Shown here in pieces: positions 25,646 to 33,322 of a DNA stretch of 64,000 nt. The notes under the pieces were generated by a model, which had not been told where the DNA came from, searched no databases, and worked only from the letters and a program-made list of their open reading frames with translations. The stretch comes from Actinoplanes sp. DH11 (GTDB lineage Bacteria; Actinomycetota; Actinomycetes; Mycobacteriales; Micromonosporaceae), in NCBI RefSeq assembly GCF_020873875.1, contig NZ_JAHWGU010000001.1, forward strand, positions 1 to 64,000, read 5' to 3'. Positions within the stretch are counted from its first letter, which is position 1, and each line of letters begins with the position of its first letter. The translations under genes were made by a program, and so were the position numbers.

Positions 25646-25716
25646 GAGCGCAGCCTGTTTCGCATGGATGAATGTGGATGTACCCCGAACTTTACGGTCC
25701 CGGGAAGCTCACGTGG

Positions 25717-26544
25717 TCAGAAAGTGACGCGCTGCGCTCCGGTGTAGATGTTCATGCGCGGGTCACGGAGGAAACCGATGAGCGACATGCCGGCCTCCTC
25801 GGCGAGTTCCACCGCGAGCGTGCTGGGCGCCGAGACGGCCGCCAGCATCGGCAGGCCGGCCATCCACGCCTTCTGCGTCAGCTCGAAACTGGCCCGGCCG
25901 GAGACGAGCAGCACGTGGCCGGTCAGCGGCAGCCGGCCCTCGCGCAGAGCCCAGCCGAGCACCTTGTCGACCGCGTTGTGCCGGCCCACGTCCTCGCGCA
26001 GCACCAGCAGCTCACCGGCCGCGGTGAACAGGCCGGCCGCGTGCAGGCCCCCGGTGCGGTCGAACGTCCGCTGTGCCGCCCGCAGCTTCCCCGGCAGTCC
26101 GGCCAGCACCCGTGCCGGGATCTCCAGCGGGTCACCTGTCACGTCGTAGCTCGACCGGGTCCGTACCGCGTCGATGCTCGCCTTGCCGCAGACCCCGCAG
26201 GAGCTGGTGGTGTAGAAGTTCCGGCTCGGATCGGTGACCGGCGGCGGCACCCGCGGGTCGAGGACCACGTCGACCACGTTGTACGTGTTCGGGGTGTCGG
26301 TGCCGGCACAGAGCTGTGCCGTGACCACGTCGTCCGGCCTGCCGATCACGCCCTCACCGAGCAGGAAGCCCATCGCCAGGTCGATGTCGTGCCCCGGAGT
26401 GCGCATGGTCACAGCGAGAGCCTGCTTGCGGATCCGGATCTCCAGCGGCTCCTCGGCGGCGAGCTCGTCCGGCCGCCGGCGAGAGGCCGGTGAGCCGTCC
26501 AAATTCACGCTGACCACGGTCCGGCGTGTCGCGTTCCTGCCCAT
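25717..26544 (-). CDS. fdhD: Formate dehydrogenase sulfurtransferase FdhD
   Basis: FdhD passes sulfur to the molybdenum cofactor of formate dehydrogenase and is required for its activity. The 275-residue protein shows EEPLEIRIRKQALAVTMRTPGHD, AMGFLLGEGVI, the catalytic cysteine loop SSCGVCGKAS (about 115-123) and REDVGRHNAVDKVLG. It is divergent from a mobA-like gene with 86 bp between, so a shared control region serves cofactor maturation in both directions. No formate dehydrogenase gene is in the window. Confidence 0.93.
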   Translation of the reverse strand: MGRNATRRTVVSVNLDGSPASRRRPDELAAEEPLEIRIRKQALAVTMRTPGHDIDLAMGFLLGEGVIGRPDDVVTAQLCAGTDTPNTYNVVDVVLDPRVPPPVTDPSRNFYTTSSCGVCGKASIDAVRTRSSYDVTGDPLEIPARVLAGLPGKLRAAQRTFDRTGGLHAAGLFTAAGELLVLREDVGRHNAVDKVLGWALREGRLPLTGHVLLVSGRASFELTQKAWMAGLPMLAAVSAPSTLAVELAEEAGMSLIGFLRDPRMNIYTGAQRVTF

Positions 26545-26618
26545 GCGTGAAGCCTACGGCGGGGTCCACCACACGGTTTCGAAGTGAGCGCGCGGTCACG
26601 TCCGGCACGCGGTCGGGA

Positions 26619-26624
26619 TACGGT
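26619..26624 (+). promoter_or_regulatory. Candidate leaderless -10 element of mobA
   Basis: TACGGT ends six bases before the GTG start of the mobA-like gene, and no ribosome-binding site is visible. Confidence 0.35.
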
Positions 26625-26630
26625 ACTCAC

Positions 26631-27230
26631 GTGGGGGGATTTGCGGCGGTGGTCCTGGCCGGTGGTGCGGCGCGGCGGATGGGTGGTGCGGACAAGCCGA
26701 CGTTGCCCGTTGCCGGCCAGTCCATGCTGACCAGGGTCCTGGCCGCGGTGCACGACGCGGACCCGCGGGTCGTGGTCGGCCGTGTCCCGGCTGACCTGCC
26801 CGTCTCGGTGCACGTGACCCGTGAGGAGCCGCCCGGCGGTGGTCCCGTCGCGGCCGCCGCGGCCGGTCTGGCCCTGGTGCCCGACACGATCACCTACACC
26901 GCTCTGCTCGCGGCCGACCTGCCGTTGCTCACCGGCGAGGCGATCGACGTGCTGCGCCTGACCATGGAGTCGGCGCCGATGGAGGGCGCGGTCTACCGCG
27001 ACACCGAGGGCCATCTCCAGGTGCTCTGCGGCGTGTGGCGGACCCGGGCGCTGCGCGCGGCGCTGGACCGGCTCGCCGAGGAGCGGGGCGGCCTGCACGG
27101 CGCGCCGATGCGGGCGCTCATCGGCACGGTGCGTGTCGCCGAGGTCTCCTGGCGCCGTCCCGGCCCGCCGCCGTGGTTCGACTGCGACACCGACGACGAT
27201 CTGCGGACCGCCGAGGAGTGGGCGCGATGA
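26631..27230 (+). CDS. mobA: MobA-like molybdenum cofactor nucleotidyltransferase
   Basis: The 199-residue protein has the nucleotidyltransferase signature VLAGGAARRMGGADKPTL near its N-terminus and the AADLPLLTGEAIDVL motif (about 89-103). MobA links GMP to molybdopterin for enzymes of the DMSO reductase type, including formate dehydrogenase. Pairing with fdhD fits this, but related enzymes make CTP-type cofactor or act elsewhere. The GTG start at 26631 is probably leaderless. A DUF6457 gene follows with a four-base overlap. Confidence 0.85.
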   Translation: MGGFAAVVLAGGAARRMGGADKPTLPVAGQSMLTRVLAAVHDADPRVVVGRVPADLPVSVHVTREEPPGGGPVAAAAAGLALVPDTITYTALLAADLPLLTGEAIDVLRLTMESAPMEGAVYRDTEGHLQVLCGVWRTRALRAALDRLAEERGGLHGAPMRALIGTVRVAEVSWRRPGPPPWFDCDTDDDLRTAEEWAR

Positions 27231-27472
27231 ACCAGATGGACGAGTGGCTGGCGGTGGCCGGCCCCGAGCTCGGTGTGCGGCCGGAGGAGGTGCCGACGAC
27301 GCAGCTGCTCGACGTGGCACGCGACGTCGCGCACAACGTCCTGCGGCCGGGGGCGCCCGTCACGGCGTACCTCCTGGGGCTGGCCGTGGGTCGCGGCGCC
27401 GACCCGGCGGAGGCCGCTCGGAAGATCAGCACCCTGGCGCTGAACTGGGGCAACCGGCAAGATCAATCCTGA
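27227..27472 (+). CDS. DUF6457-family small protein
   Basis: The 81-residue protein begins MNQMDEWLAVAGPELGV and is predicted all-helical. It matches DUF6457, a short domain found next to or fused to MobA proteins in actinobacteria. The four-base ATGA overlap with mobA indicates coupled translation and a joint role in molybdenum cofactor nucleotidyl transfer or delivery. The biochemical function is not known. Confidence 0.78.
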   Translation: MNQMDEWLAVAGPELGVRPEEVPTTQLLDVARDVAHNVLRPGAPVTAYLLGLAVGRGADPAEAARKISTLALNWGNRQDQS

Positions 27473-27549
27473 CCTCCGGACACACCCGGCAGGAGGGCGT
27501 TCACGACCCGCCGCCGCTCGATAGGGTGACGGGAACGGAGGTGCGGATC

Positions 27550-28617
27550 ATGACGCCGGACGAAAGCATTCTGCTCGACGAGCCAAGCACGGCCGACCTG
27601 CGAGCCAAGGTCACCGAGGCCTGGCGGGAGTTCGCCGGTGCGCTGGCCGAGCTGCTGCCGACCCTGCCGCCTGGCGCGCACGTCGACATCACCCTGGACC
27701 CGACCGCCTCCGGCACCGGGACCGCGGTCTACTCGGTGAGCATGCGCGTGGTGCCGGACGGCGTCGTCGAGGCGCTGGCAGTGGGCAACGCGGAGCTTCC
27801 CGCGGAGTACCGGATGGACCGCGCCGCGGTCGCCGACATGGTCGCGCTGGGCTGGTCGCCGCCCGGTGTGCTGGCCGGCTCGGGTGACTCGTTCGGCCTG
27901 CGTGCCACGCCGGACAAGGCGACGCAGCTTGCCACCGCGGTCTCCCGCACGTTGCGTGACGTCTACGGTGCCCCGCACCCGGCGTTCCTGGTCTACCTGG
28001 TGCACGACGACCAGGACGAGCCGCTTGAGACGGCGCCGCTCGGCACCGCCCGCCACGAGCCGTCCGTCGAGGCCGCGGCCGACCTCGGCGACCTCCCCGA
28101 CGACGCGGCCCTGGAGGCGGCACTGGCGAGCGTCGACCCCGAGGTGGTGCCGCTCGAGGAGCGGGTCCGCACGGTCGTCGCGACCATGTCCAAGACCACG
28201 ATCGACCAGTTGCAGGTGGACACCGACGGCGACATCGGCATCCGGGCCGGTTCGGCGATGGTCTTCGTCCGGGTCCGTGACAACCCGCCGCTGGTCGACG
28301 TCTTCTCGCCGATCCTGACCGAGGTCGAGCCGACCGAGCAGCTTTACGTGAAGCTCTCGGAGCTGACCAACCGGATGCCGATCGGGCGGCTCTACTGTGC
28401 GCAGGACACGGTGTGGGCGTCGATCCCGGTGTTCGGCCGCAACTTCCAGGCCATCCACCTCATGCTCGCCGTGCAGGTGATGACGGGTCTCGCCGACGAG
28501 CTGGACGACCGGCTGCACGGCGAGTTCGGTGGCAAGCGGTTCTTCGTCGAGGGCGACAAGCCGGTGCCGGCGAAGGACCGCCCGGCCGACGAGCACCGCC
28601 CGGGGATGTATCTCTAG
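27550..28617 (+). CDS. TY-Chap / YbjN-like peptide-binding chaperone family protein
   Basis: The 355-residue product looks like two tandem chaperone-like halves. The first has the TY-Chap pattern (RAKVTEAWREFAGALAELLPTLPPGAHVDI, ending in YLVHDDQDEP). After an acidic linker the second is YbjN/CesT-like (IDQLQVDTDGDIGIRAGSAMVFVRV, then PVFGRNFQAIHLMLAVQVMTGLADELDDRL). Such domains resemble type III secretion chaperones but occur in actinomycetes lacking that system, where partners are unknown. ATG 27550 is preceded by GGAGGTG. A possible -10 TAGGGT lies about 22 bases further upstream. Confidence 0.75.
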   Translation: MTPDESILLDEPSTADLRAKVTEAWREFAGALAELLPTLPPGAHVDITLDPTASGTGTAVYSVSMRVVPDGVVEALAVGNAELPAEYRMDRAAVADMVALGWSPPGVLAGSGDSFGLRATPDKATQLATAVSRTLRDVYGAPHPAFLVYLVHDDQDEPLETAPLGTARHEPSVEAAADLGDLPDDAALEAALASVDPEVVPLEERVRTVVATMSKTTIDQLQVDTDGDIGIRAGSAMVFVRVRDNPPLVDVFSPILTEVEPTEQLYVKLSELTNRMPIGRLYCAQDTVWASIPVFGRNFQAIHLMLAVQVMTGLADELDDRLHGEFGGKRFFVEGDKPVPAKDRPADEHRPGMYL

Positions 28618-28625
28618 CGGCCGAC

Positions 28626-28928
28626 TCAGCCCTCCGCGGGCACCGTCGTCGCGTTCACGATCTCCTGGAGCGCGGCGACGTGCCCCCGGTACGCCTTCAT
28701 CCCCTGGCGCGTCATCGACAGCCACACCCGCCGGGTGTCCGAGCCGAGACGCTCCTGCTTGACGTAGCCCGCGTCGACGAGGGCGGCCACCTGCTTGCTC
28801 AGTGCCGACGGGCTGAGGTCCAGATGTTCCTTGATGACCGACAGTTCCACGGTGCTGCCGGCGACCAGCATCGCGCAGATGCGCAGCCGGTGCGTCGGGT
28901 GGATGATCGGGTCGAGTTCCGCGGTCAC
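28626..28928 (-). CDS. Winged-helix transcriptional regulator (HTH_34/MarR-like)
   Basis: The 100-residue protein is a single winged helix-turn-helix domain of the type annotated as winged helix DNA-binding (HTH_34). It contains PTHRLRICAMLV, the recognition-helix region LDLSPSALSKQVAALVDAGYV and the wing GSDTRRVWLSMTRQG. The GTG start overlaps the stop of the upstream membrane-protein gene (GTGA), so both are made from one mRNA. Two 22-bp direct repeats at the start of that operon are good candidates for its operator, which would make the operon autoregulated. Confidence 0.85.
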   Translation of the reverse strand: MTAELDPIIHPTHRLRICAMLVAGSTVELSVIKEHLDLSPSALSKQVAALVDAGYVKQERLGSDTRRVWLSMTRQGMKAYRGHVAALQEIVNATTVPAEG

Positions 28929-29380
28929 CGGGGCGTTCCCGTCGACTGCCGCGGCGCCCCCGTGGACCGCCGGTGCGCCACGCCGCCGGCCAGGTAGAAG
29001 GCGGCCGCCGCGATGGCGAGGACGACGATCGGCCATCGCTGGGCGGTGAGCTCGGCGACGACGAACGCGGTGAACAAGCACGCGATCGCGGCGCCCACGG
29101 AGGCGAGGAAGGCGCGGCTGGTGGGCAGGGTGTACGGCGTACCCATCCGGTAACCGGCCAGCAGGTTGACCGCGATGAGCACCGCACTGGTGGCGAGCAG
29201 CGGGACGAAGCCGTCGTCGCCCAGTGCGAAGGTCAGCGTCATGGCGCCCAGCAGGAGCGCGTTGACCGGGTAGATCCACGTCGGCCACGGCGTGTCCCGC
29301 ACGGCGCGCTGGGCGGTGTCGATGTCAGCAAGCGCCTCGCGAGCCTCGGCGGCGTTCGGGACCTGCGCGTTGTTTTCCAT
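28925..29380 (-). CDS. Four-helix membrane protein cotranslated with the regulator
   Basis: The 151-residue protein starts MENNAQVPNAAEAREALADIDTAQ and has about four membrane helices (roughly 32-50, 58-75, 90-110 and 115-133). The motif RDTPWPTWIYPVNALLLGAM before the first helix is typical of small actinobacterial membrane proteins paired with an HTH_34 regulator. Its start codon lies inside the first of two operator-like repeats. A sensing, transport or stress-protective role controlled by the downstream regulator is inferred; no family function is known. Confidence 0.7.
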   Translation of the reverse strand: MENNAQVPNAAEAREALADIDTAQRAVRDTPWPTWIYPVNALLLGAMTLTFALGDDGFVPLLATSAVLIAVNLLAGYRMGTPYTLPTSRAFLASVGAAIACLFTAFVVAELTAQRWPIVVLAIAAAAFYLAGGVAHRRSTGAPRQSTGTPR

Positions 29381-29439
29381 AGCGGAAACTATCTCAGATG
29401 TTTTCCACTATGGCAACTATCAACCATGCGGAAACTATG
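29372..29439 (-). promoter_or_regulatory. Tandem operator: two 22-bp repeats plus a half site
   Basis: GTTTTCCATAGCGGAAACTA (from 29372) and GTTTTCCACTATGGCAACTA (from 29400) are direct repeats with a 28-bp period, each continuing as TC. Each is itself palindromic, TTTCC-N5-GGAAA in the first. A further GCGGAAACTAT half site lies at 29428-29438. The first repeat covers the ATG of the membrane protein gene. A repressor dimer bound here would block the operon that encodes the winged-helix regulator. Confidence 0.7.
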
Positions 29440-29902
29440 TGGCCCCCGTCTGCTGTGCCGGCCCCACCGTCGTCGGCGTCTCGACCAGCCGCGACAGGAC
29501 CACCATGCTGCGCGTGGACGTCACGAACGGCTCCGCACGCAGCTTCTCCAGGGCCTGTTCCAGGTGACCGATGTCGGCCGCCCGCAGGTGCACGAGTGCG
29601 TCCGCCTGCCCGGACACCGTGTAGGCCGCCACCACCTCGGGGTGCCGCCGGGTGGCCACGGTGATCTGGGCCGGTGTGGTGCGCCCGGTGCAGAACAGCT
29701 CCACGAACGCCTCGGTGGTCCAGCCGACCGCGGCCGGTTCGATGACGGCGGTGAATCCCTTGATCACTCCGCTGGAGCGCAGCCGGTCGACCCGGCGTTT
29801 CACGGCCGGGGCGGAAAGCGAGACCTTGGCGCCGATGTCGGCGTAGGAGGCACGGGCATCGGCCACCAGCAACGCAATGATTCGCTGGTCAACGGCGTCC
29901 AT
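29435..29902 (-). CDS. Lrp/AsnC-family transcriptional regulator
   Basis: The 155-residue protein has an N-terminal helix-turn-helix (MDAVDQRIIALLVADARASYADIGAKVSLS...VKRRVDRL) and a C-terminal RAM/ACT-type effector domain (about 70-150) that usually binds amino acids. It is divergent from a dimethylarginine dimethylaminohydrolase gene with 74 bp between, so it probably controls that gene in response to an arginine-related effector. GGAGG lies 7 bases before an in-frame TTG at 29908 and 13 before ATG 29902, so the start could be either. Confidence 0.88.
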   Translation of the reverse strand: MDAVDQRIIALLVADARASYADIGAKVSLSAPAVKRRVDRLRSSGVIKGFTAVIEPAAVGWTTEAFVELFCTGRTTPAQITVATRRHPEVVAAYTVSGQADALVHLRAADIGHLEQALEKLRAEPFVTSTRSMVVLSRLVETPTTVGPAQQTGAT

Positions 29903-29962
29903 CTGCAACGATTCGCCTCCGAGGAGCAAGACTTCGAGCTGTTTGCTGCACCGCAGCCTACC

Positions 29963-29968
29963 TACTCT
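29963..29968 (+). promoter_or_regulatory. Candidate leaderless -10 element of the DDAH gene
   Basis: TACTCT is followed by eight bases and the ATG at 29977. It lies in the gap between the divergent Lrp-type and DDAH genes. Confidence 0.3.
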
Positions 29969-29976
29969 TTAGATTC

Positions 29977-30807
29977 ATGAGCCACGCCGAGCGATTGCCG
30001 CGTAACAGGACATATCTGATGTGTCCCCCGGAGCATTTCACGGTCGAGTACGCGATCAACCCGTGGATGAACACCGAGTTCGCGGTGGACGCCGCCCTGG
30101 CAGTCCAGCAGTGGGAAGCGCTGCGGGCCACCCTGACCGATCTCGGTCACGAGGTGCATGTGCTCGACCCGCGGCCCGGCCTGCCGGACATGGTCTACTC
30201 GGCGAACGGCGCGTTCTCCGTCGACGGCACCGTCTACGGCGCCCGGTTCCGGTTCCCGCAGCGCGCCGACGAGGCCGTGGCGCACCGGGCGTTCTACGCC
30301 GACGCCGGCCGGTGGCGGTTCGTCGCACCGGAACACGTGAACGAGGGCGAGGGCGACTTCGCCTACCTGCCGGGCGCCTACGGCGGGATCGTCCTGGCCG
30401 GTTACGGCTTCCGCACCGACCCTGCCGCGCACGCCGAGGCGCAGGAGGTGCTCGGCCGGCCGGTGGTCTCGCTGAAGCTGGTCGACCCGGCCTTCTACCA
30501 CCTGGACACGGCCCTGGCCGCCCTCGACGACCGCCACGTCACGTACTACCCGGACGCCTTCTCCCCGGCCTCGCAGCGGGTCCTCGCCCAGCTCTTCCCG
30601 GACGCGTTGCTCGCCGACCGGGAGGACGCGGAGGCGTTCGGCCTGAACCTGGTGAGCGACGGCCGGCACGTGATCCTCAACACCGAGGCATCGGCGATGG
30701 GACGCAAGGTCCGGGATGCCGGATATCTGCCGGTGCACGTCAATCTCTCCGAGCTCAAGCGCGGCGGCGGAAGTGTCAAGTGCGCGGTCGCCGAGTTGCG
30801 CCCCTGA
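29977..30807 (+). CDS. Dimethylarginine dimethylaminohydrolase-like enzyme
   Basis: This 276-residue pentein-fold protein resembles dimethylargininases and related amidinohydrolases. It has NRTYLMCPPEHFTVEYAINPWM at the start, the substrate loop YSANGAF, the EGEGDFAY acidic motif, the catalytic histidine in YHLDTAL (about 173) and the catalytic cysteine in GGGSVKCAVAEL (about 269). The enzyme should hydrolyse methylated arginine or a similar guanidine to citrulline and an amine. Divergence from an Lrp-type regulator suggests substrate-responsive control. It could also be an ornithine-forming variant; the substrate is not fixed by sequence. Confidence 0.85.
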   Translation: MSHAERLPRNRTYLMCPPEHFTVEYAINPWMNTEFAVDAALAVQQWEALRATLTDLGHEVHVLDPRPGLPDMVYSANGAFSVDGTVYGARFRFPQRADEAVAHRAFYADAGRWRFVAPEHVNEGEGDFAYLPGAYGGIVLAGYGFRTDPAAHAEAQEVLGRPVVSLKLVDPAFYHLDTALAALDDRHVTYYPDAFSPASQRVLAQLFPDALLADREDAEAFGLNLVSDGRHVILNTEASAMGRKVRDAGYLPVHVNLSELKRGGGSVKCAVAELRP

Positions 30808-30841
30808 CACCCGCGAGATTCGGTGCGCAAAGATAGGACGC

Positions 30842-31411
30842 ATGACCGACGACACCCGCAACACTGAGCACTCCGAAGACGGCTCCGTCATCGTCGTGGG
30901 CCCGGACGGCCGCCCGATGGGCACGGTCGAGGCGGACGGCTCGCTCACACCCGAGGAGCCGGGCAACCTCATCGAGCAGCCCGCGAAGGTCATGCGCGTC
31001 GGCAGCATGATCAAGCAGCTGCTGGAGGAGGTTCGCGCCGCGCCGCTCGACGAGGCGAGCCGCAGCCGGCTGCGGGAGATCCACCAGCGGTCGATCAAGG
31101 AGCTGGAGGACGGCCTCGCCCCCGAGCTCCGCGAGGAGCTGGAGCGGCTCTCCCTGCCCTTCGAAGGCGAGACCCCGCCGAGCGAGGCCGAGCTGCGGAT
31201 CGCGCAGGCCCAGCTGGTCGGCTGGCTCGAAGGCCTCTTCCACGGCATCCAGGCCGCGCTCGTGGCCCAGCAGATGGCCGCCCGCCTCCAGCTCGAGCAG
31301 ATGCGCGGCGGCGGCGCCCGCCCCGCCCTGCCGATGGGCGGCGGCCTGATCCCGGGACGGCCCGCCGCCGGCCCCGGCGAGGGCCAGGCGAGCACGGGCC
31401 AATACCTCTAG
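30842..31411 (+). CDS. bpa: Bacterial proteasome activator Bpa/PafE
   Basis: The 189-residue protein matches Bpa: KVMRVGSMIKQLLEEVRAAP, SRLREIHQRSIKELEDGLAP, ELREELERLSLPF and LRIAQAQLVGWLEGLFHGIQ form the four-helix ring-forming core. The C-terminus ends GQYL, the hydrophobic-Tyr-X anchor that opens the 20S proteasome gate. Bpa delivers unfolded proteins to the proteasome without ATP. Its presence implies a prcBA proteasome elsewhere in the genome and confirms an actinobacterial source. ATG 30842 has AGGA upstream. Confidence 0.95.
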   Translation: MTDDTRNTEHSEDGSVIVVGPDGRPMGTVEADGSLTPEEPGNLIEQPAKVMRVGSMIKQLLEEVRAAPLDEASRSRLREIHQRSIKELEDGLAPELREELERLSLPFEGETPPSEAELRIAQAQLVGWLEGLFHGIQAALVAQQMAARLQLEQMRGGGARPALPMGGGLIPGRPAAGPGEGQASTGQYL

Positions 31412-31493
31412 GAGTACGGCAGGAGACGTCACCAACAGCAGCCGGCCCCGTCACGCCGGCTCGCGGTGACTGACGTCCATGCCCCGGCTCACG

Positions 31494-31517
31494 CCCCCGC
31501 CGGCACCGGCGGGGGCT
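31494..31517 (+). terminator. GC hairpin after bpa
   Basis: GCCCCCGCCGG and CCGGCGGGGGC form a perfect 11-bp stem around two bases. A smaller AGCCGGC/GCCGGCT hairpin lies at 31441-31462. They probably end bpa transcription and, from the other side, that of the HAD operon. Confidence 0.6.
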
Positions 31518-31518
31518 G

Positions 31519-31580
31519 GGCTCTGCGAGGGCCGGGCCCTGCGGGGGCCGGGCTCTGCGGGGGCCGGGCTCTGCGGGGGC
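31519..31580. repeat. Tandem array, 16-bp unit, about 4 copies
   Basis: GCTCTGCGGGGGCCGG and close variants repeat four times between bpa and the HAD phosphatase gene. Confidence 0.75.
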
Positions 31581-31604
31581 TGCGATCGCCGGTGCGGCGC
31601 CGGG

Positions 31605-32399
31605 TCAGATGCCGAAGGCTTCCGCCAGGTATTCCGCGACGCCGTCCTCGTCGTTGGTGGCGCAGACGTCGTCGGCCACCGCGCGCACGGCGGGGTGGGC
31701 GTTGCCCATCGCCACCGCCCGTCCGGCCCAGGTGAGCATCGGGATGTCGTTGGGCATGTCGCCGAACGCCACGACCTGCTCGGCCGTGATGCCGTCGCGC
31801 TCGCAGAGCCAGGCGAGACCGGCCGCCTTCGTCACACCGGCCGCGGAGATCTCCACCAGGGCCGAGGACGCCGACCGGGTGGCCTCGGCGACGCCGCCCA
31901 GCGTGCGGCTGACCAGCTCCAGGAACTCGTCGGGGTCGGCCGTCGCGGACCGGGCCAGCAGCTTCACGGCCGGCACCGAGGTCAGCTCCTCGGGCGACCC
32001 GATCACCTGGATCCGATGGTCACCCTCCCAGCGCAGCGGCCAGGCCTGCTCGTGCCGGAACGATCGGCCGTCCTCGACCTCGACTGCCAGCACGACGTCC
32101 GGCACGGCGTCACGCAGCCGTTTCGTCACGTCCAGCAGCAGCTCGACGGGCATCGAGTGGGCGCGCAGGATTTCGTCGTTGTCCGGGTCGTAGATCACCG
32201 CGCCGTTGGCGCAGACCGCCGGCAGCGGGCTGGGCAGCTGGCTGTTGAGCTGGTCGAGCCAGCGCAGCGGCCGGCCGGTCACCAGGACCACCGGGACCGG
32301 GACCCGGGCGAGCACCTCGAGGGTGCGCGGGCTGACATCGCGCTCGCTGTTGATCAGAGTGCCGTCGATGTCGGTGGCGACAAGTCGGAAGGGTGGCAT
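31605..32399 (-). CDS. Cof-type HAD-family phosphatase (second of two)
   Basis: The 264-residue protein is a HAD hydrolase of the Cof/IIB type. It has motif I VATDIDGTLINS, motif II VLVTGRP, a large cap domain, and motif III/IV VVAFGDMPNDIPMLTWAG. Such enzymes dephosphorylate sugar phosphates or nucleotides. ATG 32399 overlaps the stop of the upstream HAD gene by one base (TGATG). The two adjacent HAD proteins are paralogues from a local duplication. The neighbourhood with serS is typical of actinomycetes. Confidence 0.88.
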   Translation of the reverse strand: MPPFRLVATDIDGTLINSERDVSPRTLEVLARVPVPVVLVTGRPLRWLDQLNSQLPSPLPAVCANGAVIYDPDNDEILRAHSMPVELLLDVTKRLRDAVPDVVLAVEVEDGRSFRHEQAWPLRWEGDHRIQVIGSPEELTSVPAVKLLARSATADPDEFLELVSRTLGGVAEATRSASSALVEISAAGVTKAAGLAWLCERDGITAEQVVAFGDMPNDIPMLTWAGRAVAMGNAHPAVRAVADDVCATNDEDGVAEYLAEAFGI

Positions 32400-33214
32400 C
32401 ACCTCGACAATAGCCGGTCCAGAAAGACCGCCACCCCGTCCTCGTCATTGGTGAGCGTCACCGCGTCGGCGGCCGACAGCAGCTCCGGGTGCGCGTTCGC
32501 AACCGCGACCCGGCCCCACCCGGCCCAGGCGAACATCGGCAGGTCGTTGGGCATGTCACCGAAGACGAGCACGTCCGCCGGATCGACACCGACCGCCTCG
32601 GCGACCACCGCGAGACCGGTGCCCTTGTCCACGTCGGCCGGGCAGATCTCCACGTAGTCGAGGCCGGCCTGGGTGACCGTCGCCAGGTCCGTCGGCACCA
32701 CGCGCCGGGCGACCGCGAGCAGCTCGTCCACGTCCAGCTCGAAGGACCGGGCGAACGCCTTGATCACGTCACCGGTGAGGCACTCCGCACGCGTACGCGT
32801 CTCCACCGTCACCGGGTAACGCCAGGTCGGGTCGTAGTCGCCCCAGAGCGGGGACTCGTCGTGCTCGAGCGCCTCGAACATCACCGACAGCGGGCTGCCG
32901 GTCGCCGCCTCGATCGCCGCCAGGGCCCGGCCCAGGGCGTCGCCGGGAAGTCTCGCCTGCCGCAGGTAACGGCCCTCCGCCTGGTCCAGCACCCAGCCGC
33001 CCTGTGCCAGGACCAGATAGTCGGCGACCCGGATGTCGGAGCGGATCAGCGAGGTGAGCCGCGGCCCGCGACCGGTCGCCGCGACGATCCGGATGCCGGC
33101 ACCGCGAACCCGGTCCAGCACGTCGTGCGTGAACGCGGAGACGGTGTCGTCACTGCGCACCAGGGTGCCGTCGAGATCCGTGGCGATCAGCTTGGGGAGC
33201 CCAGGCTTGAGCAT
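32399..33214 (-). CDS. Cof-type HAD-family phosphatase (first of two)
   Basis: The 271-residue protein has HAD motif I IATDLDGTLVRSDD, motif II VAATGRGP and motif IV VLVFGDMPNDLPMFAWAG. The cap region between about 85 and 190 contains WGDYDPTWRYPV. It lies downstream of serS on the same strand but behind a strong hairpin, so it probably has its own promoter. Substrate unknown; paralogue of the next gene. Confidence 0.88.
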   Translation of the reverse strand: MLKPGLPKLIATDLDGTLVRSDDTVSAFTHDVLDRVRGAGIRIVAATGRGPRLTSLIRSDIRVADYLVLAQGGWVLDQAEGRYLRQARLPGDALGRALAAIEAATGSPLSVMFEALEHDESPLWGDYDPTWRYPVTVETRTRAECLTGDVIKAFARSFELDVDELLAVARRVVPTDLATVTQAGLDYVEICPADVDKGTGLAVVAEAVGVDPADVLVFGDMPNDLPMFAWAGWGRVAVANAHPELLSAADAVTLTNDEDGVAVFLDRLLSR

Positions 33215-33270
33215 CGAAACCTCCGAGGGTCGGTGAACCCCCGCGGAGGGCGGAAGGAGAACGGTACACC

Positions 33271-33310
33271 CGCCCGGCGACCAGCTGCTATCACAACTGG
33301 TAGCCGGGCG
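33271..33310 (-). terminator. Strong hairpin terminator after serS
   Basis: CGCCCGGCGACCAG and CTGGTAGCCGGGCG pair over 14 positions with only a two-base internal bulge, around a 12-base loop. The hairpin lies 13 bases past the serS stop. Confidence 0.75.
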
Positions 33311-33322
33311 ATTGCTAGATCA

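Noticed and set aside
22388..25747. 1119-residue + strand frame across several genes
   Set aside because: It is a shadow frame across the GNAT, DUF4192 and antisense phoD genes, with no domain of its own.
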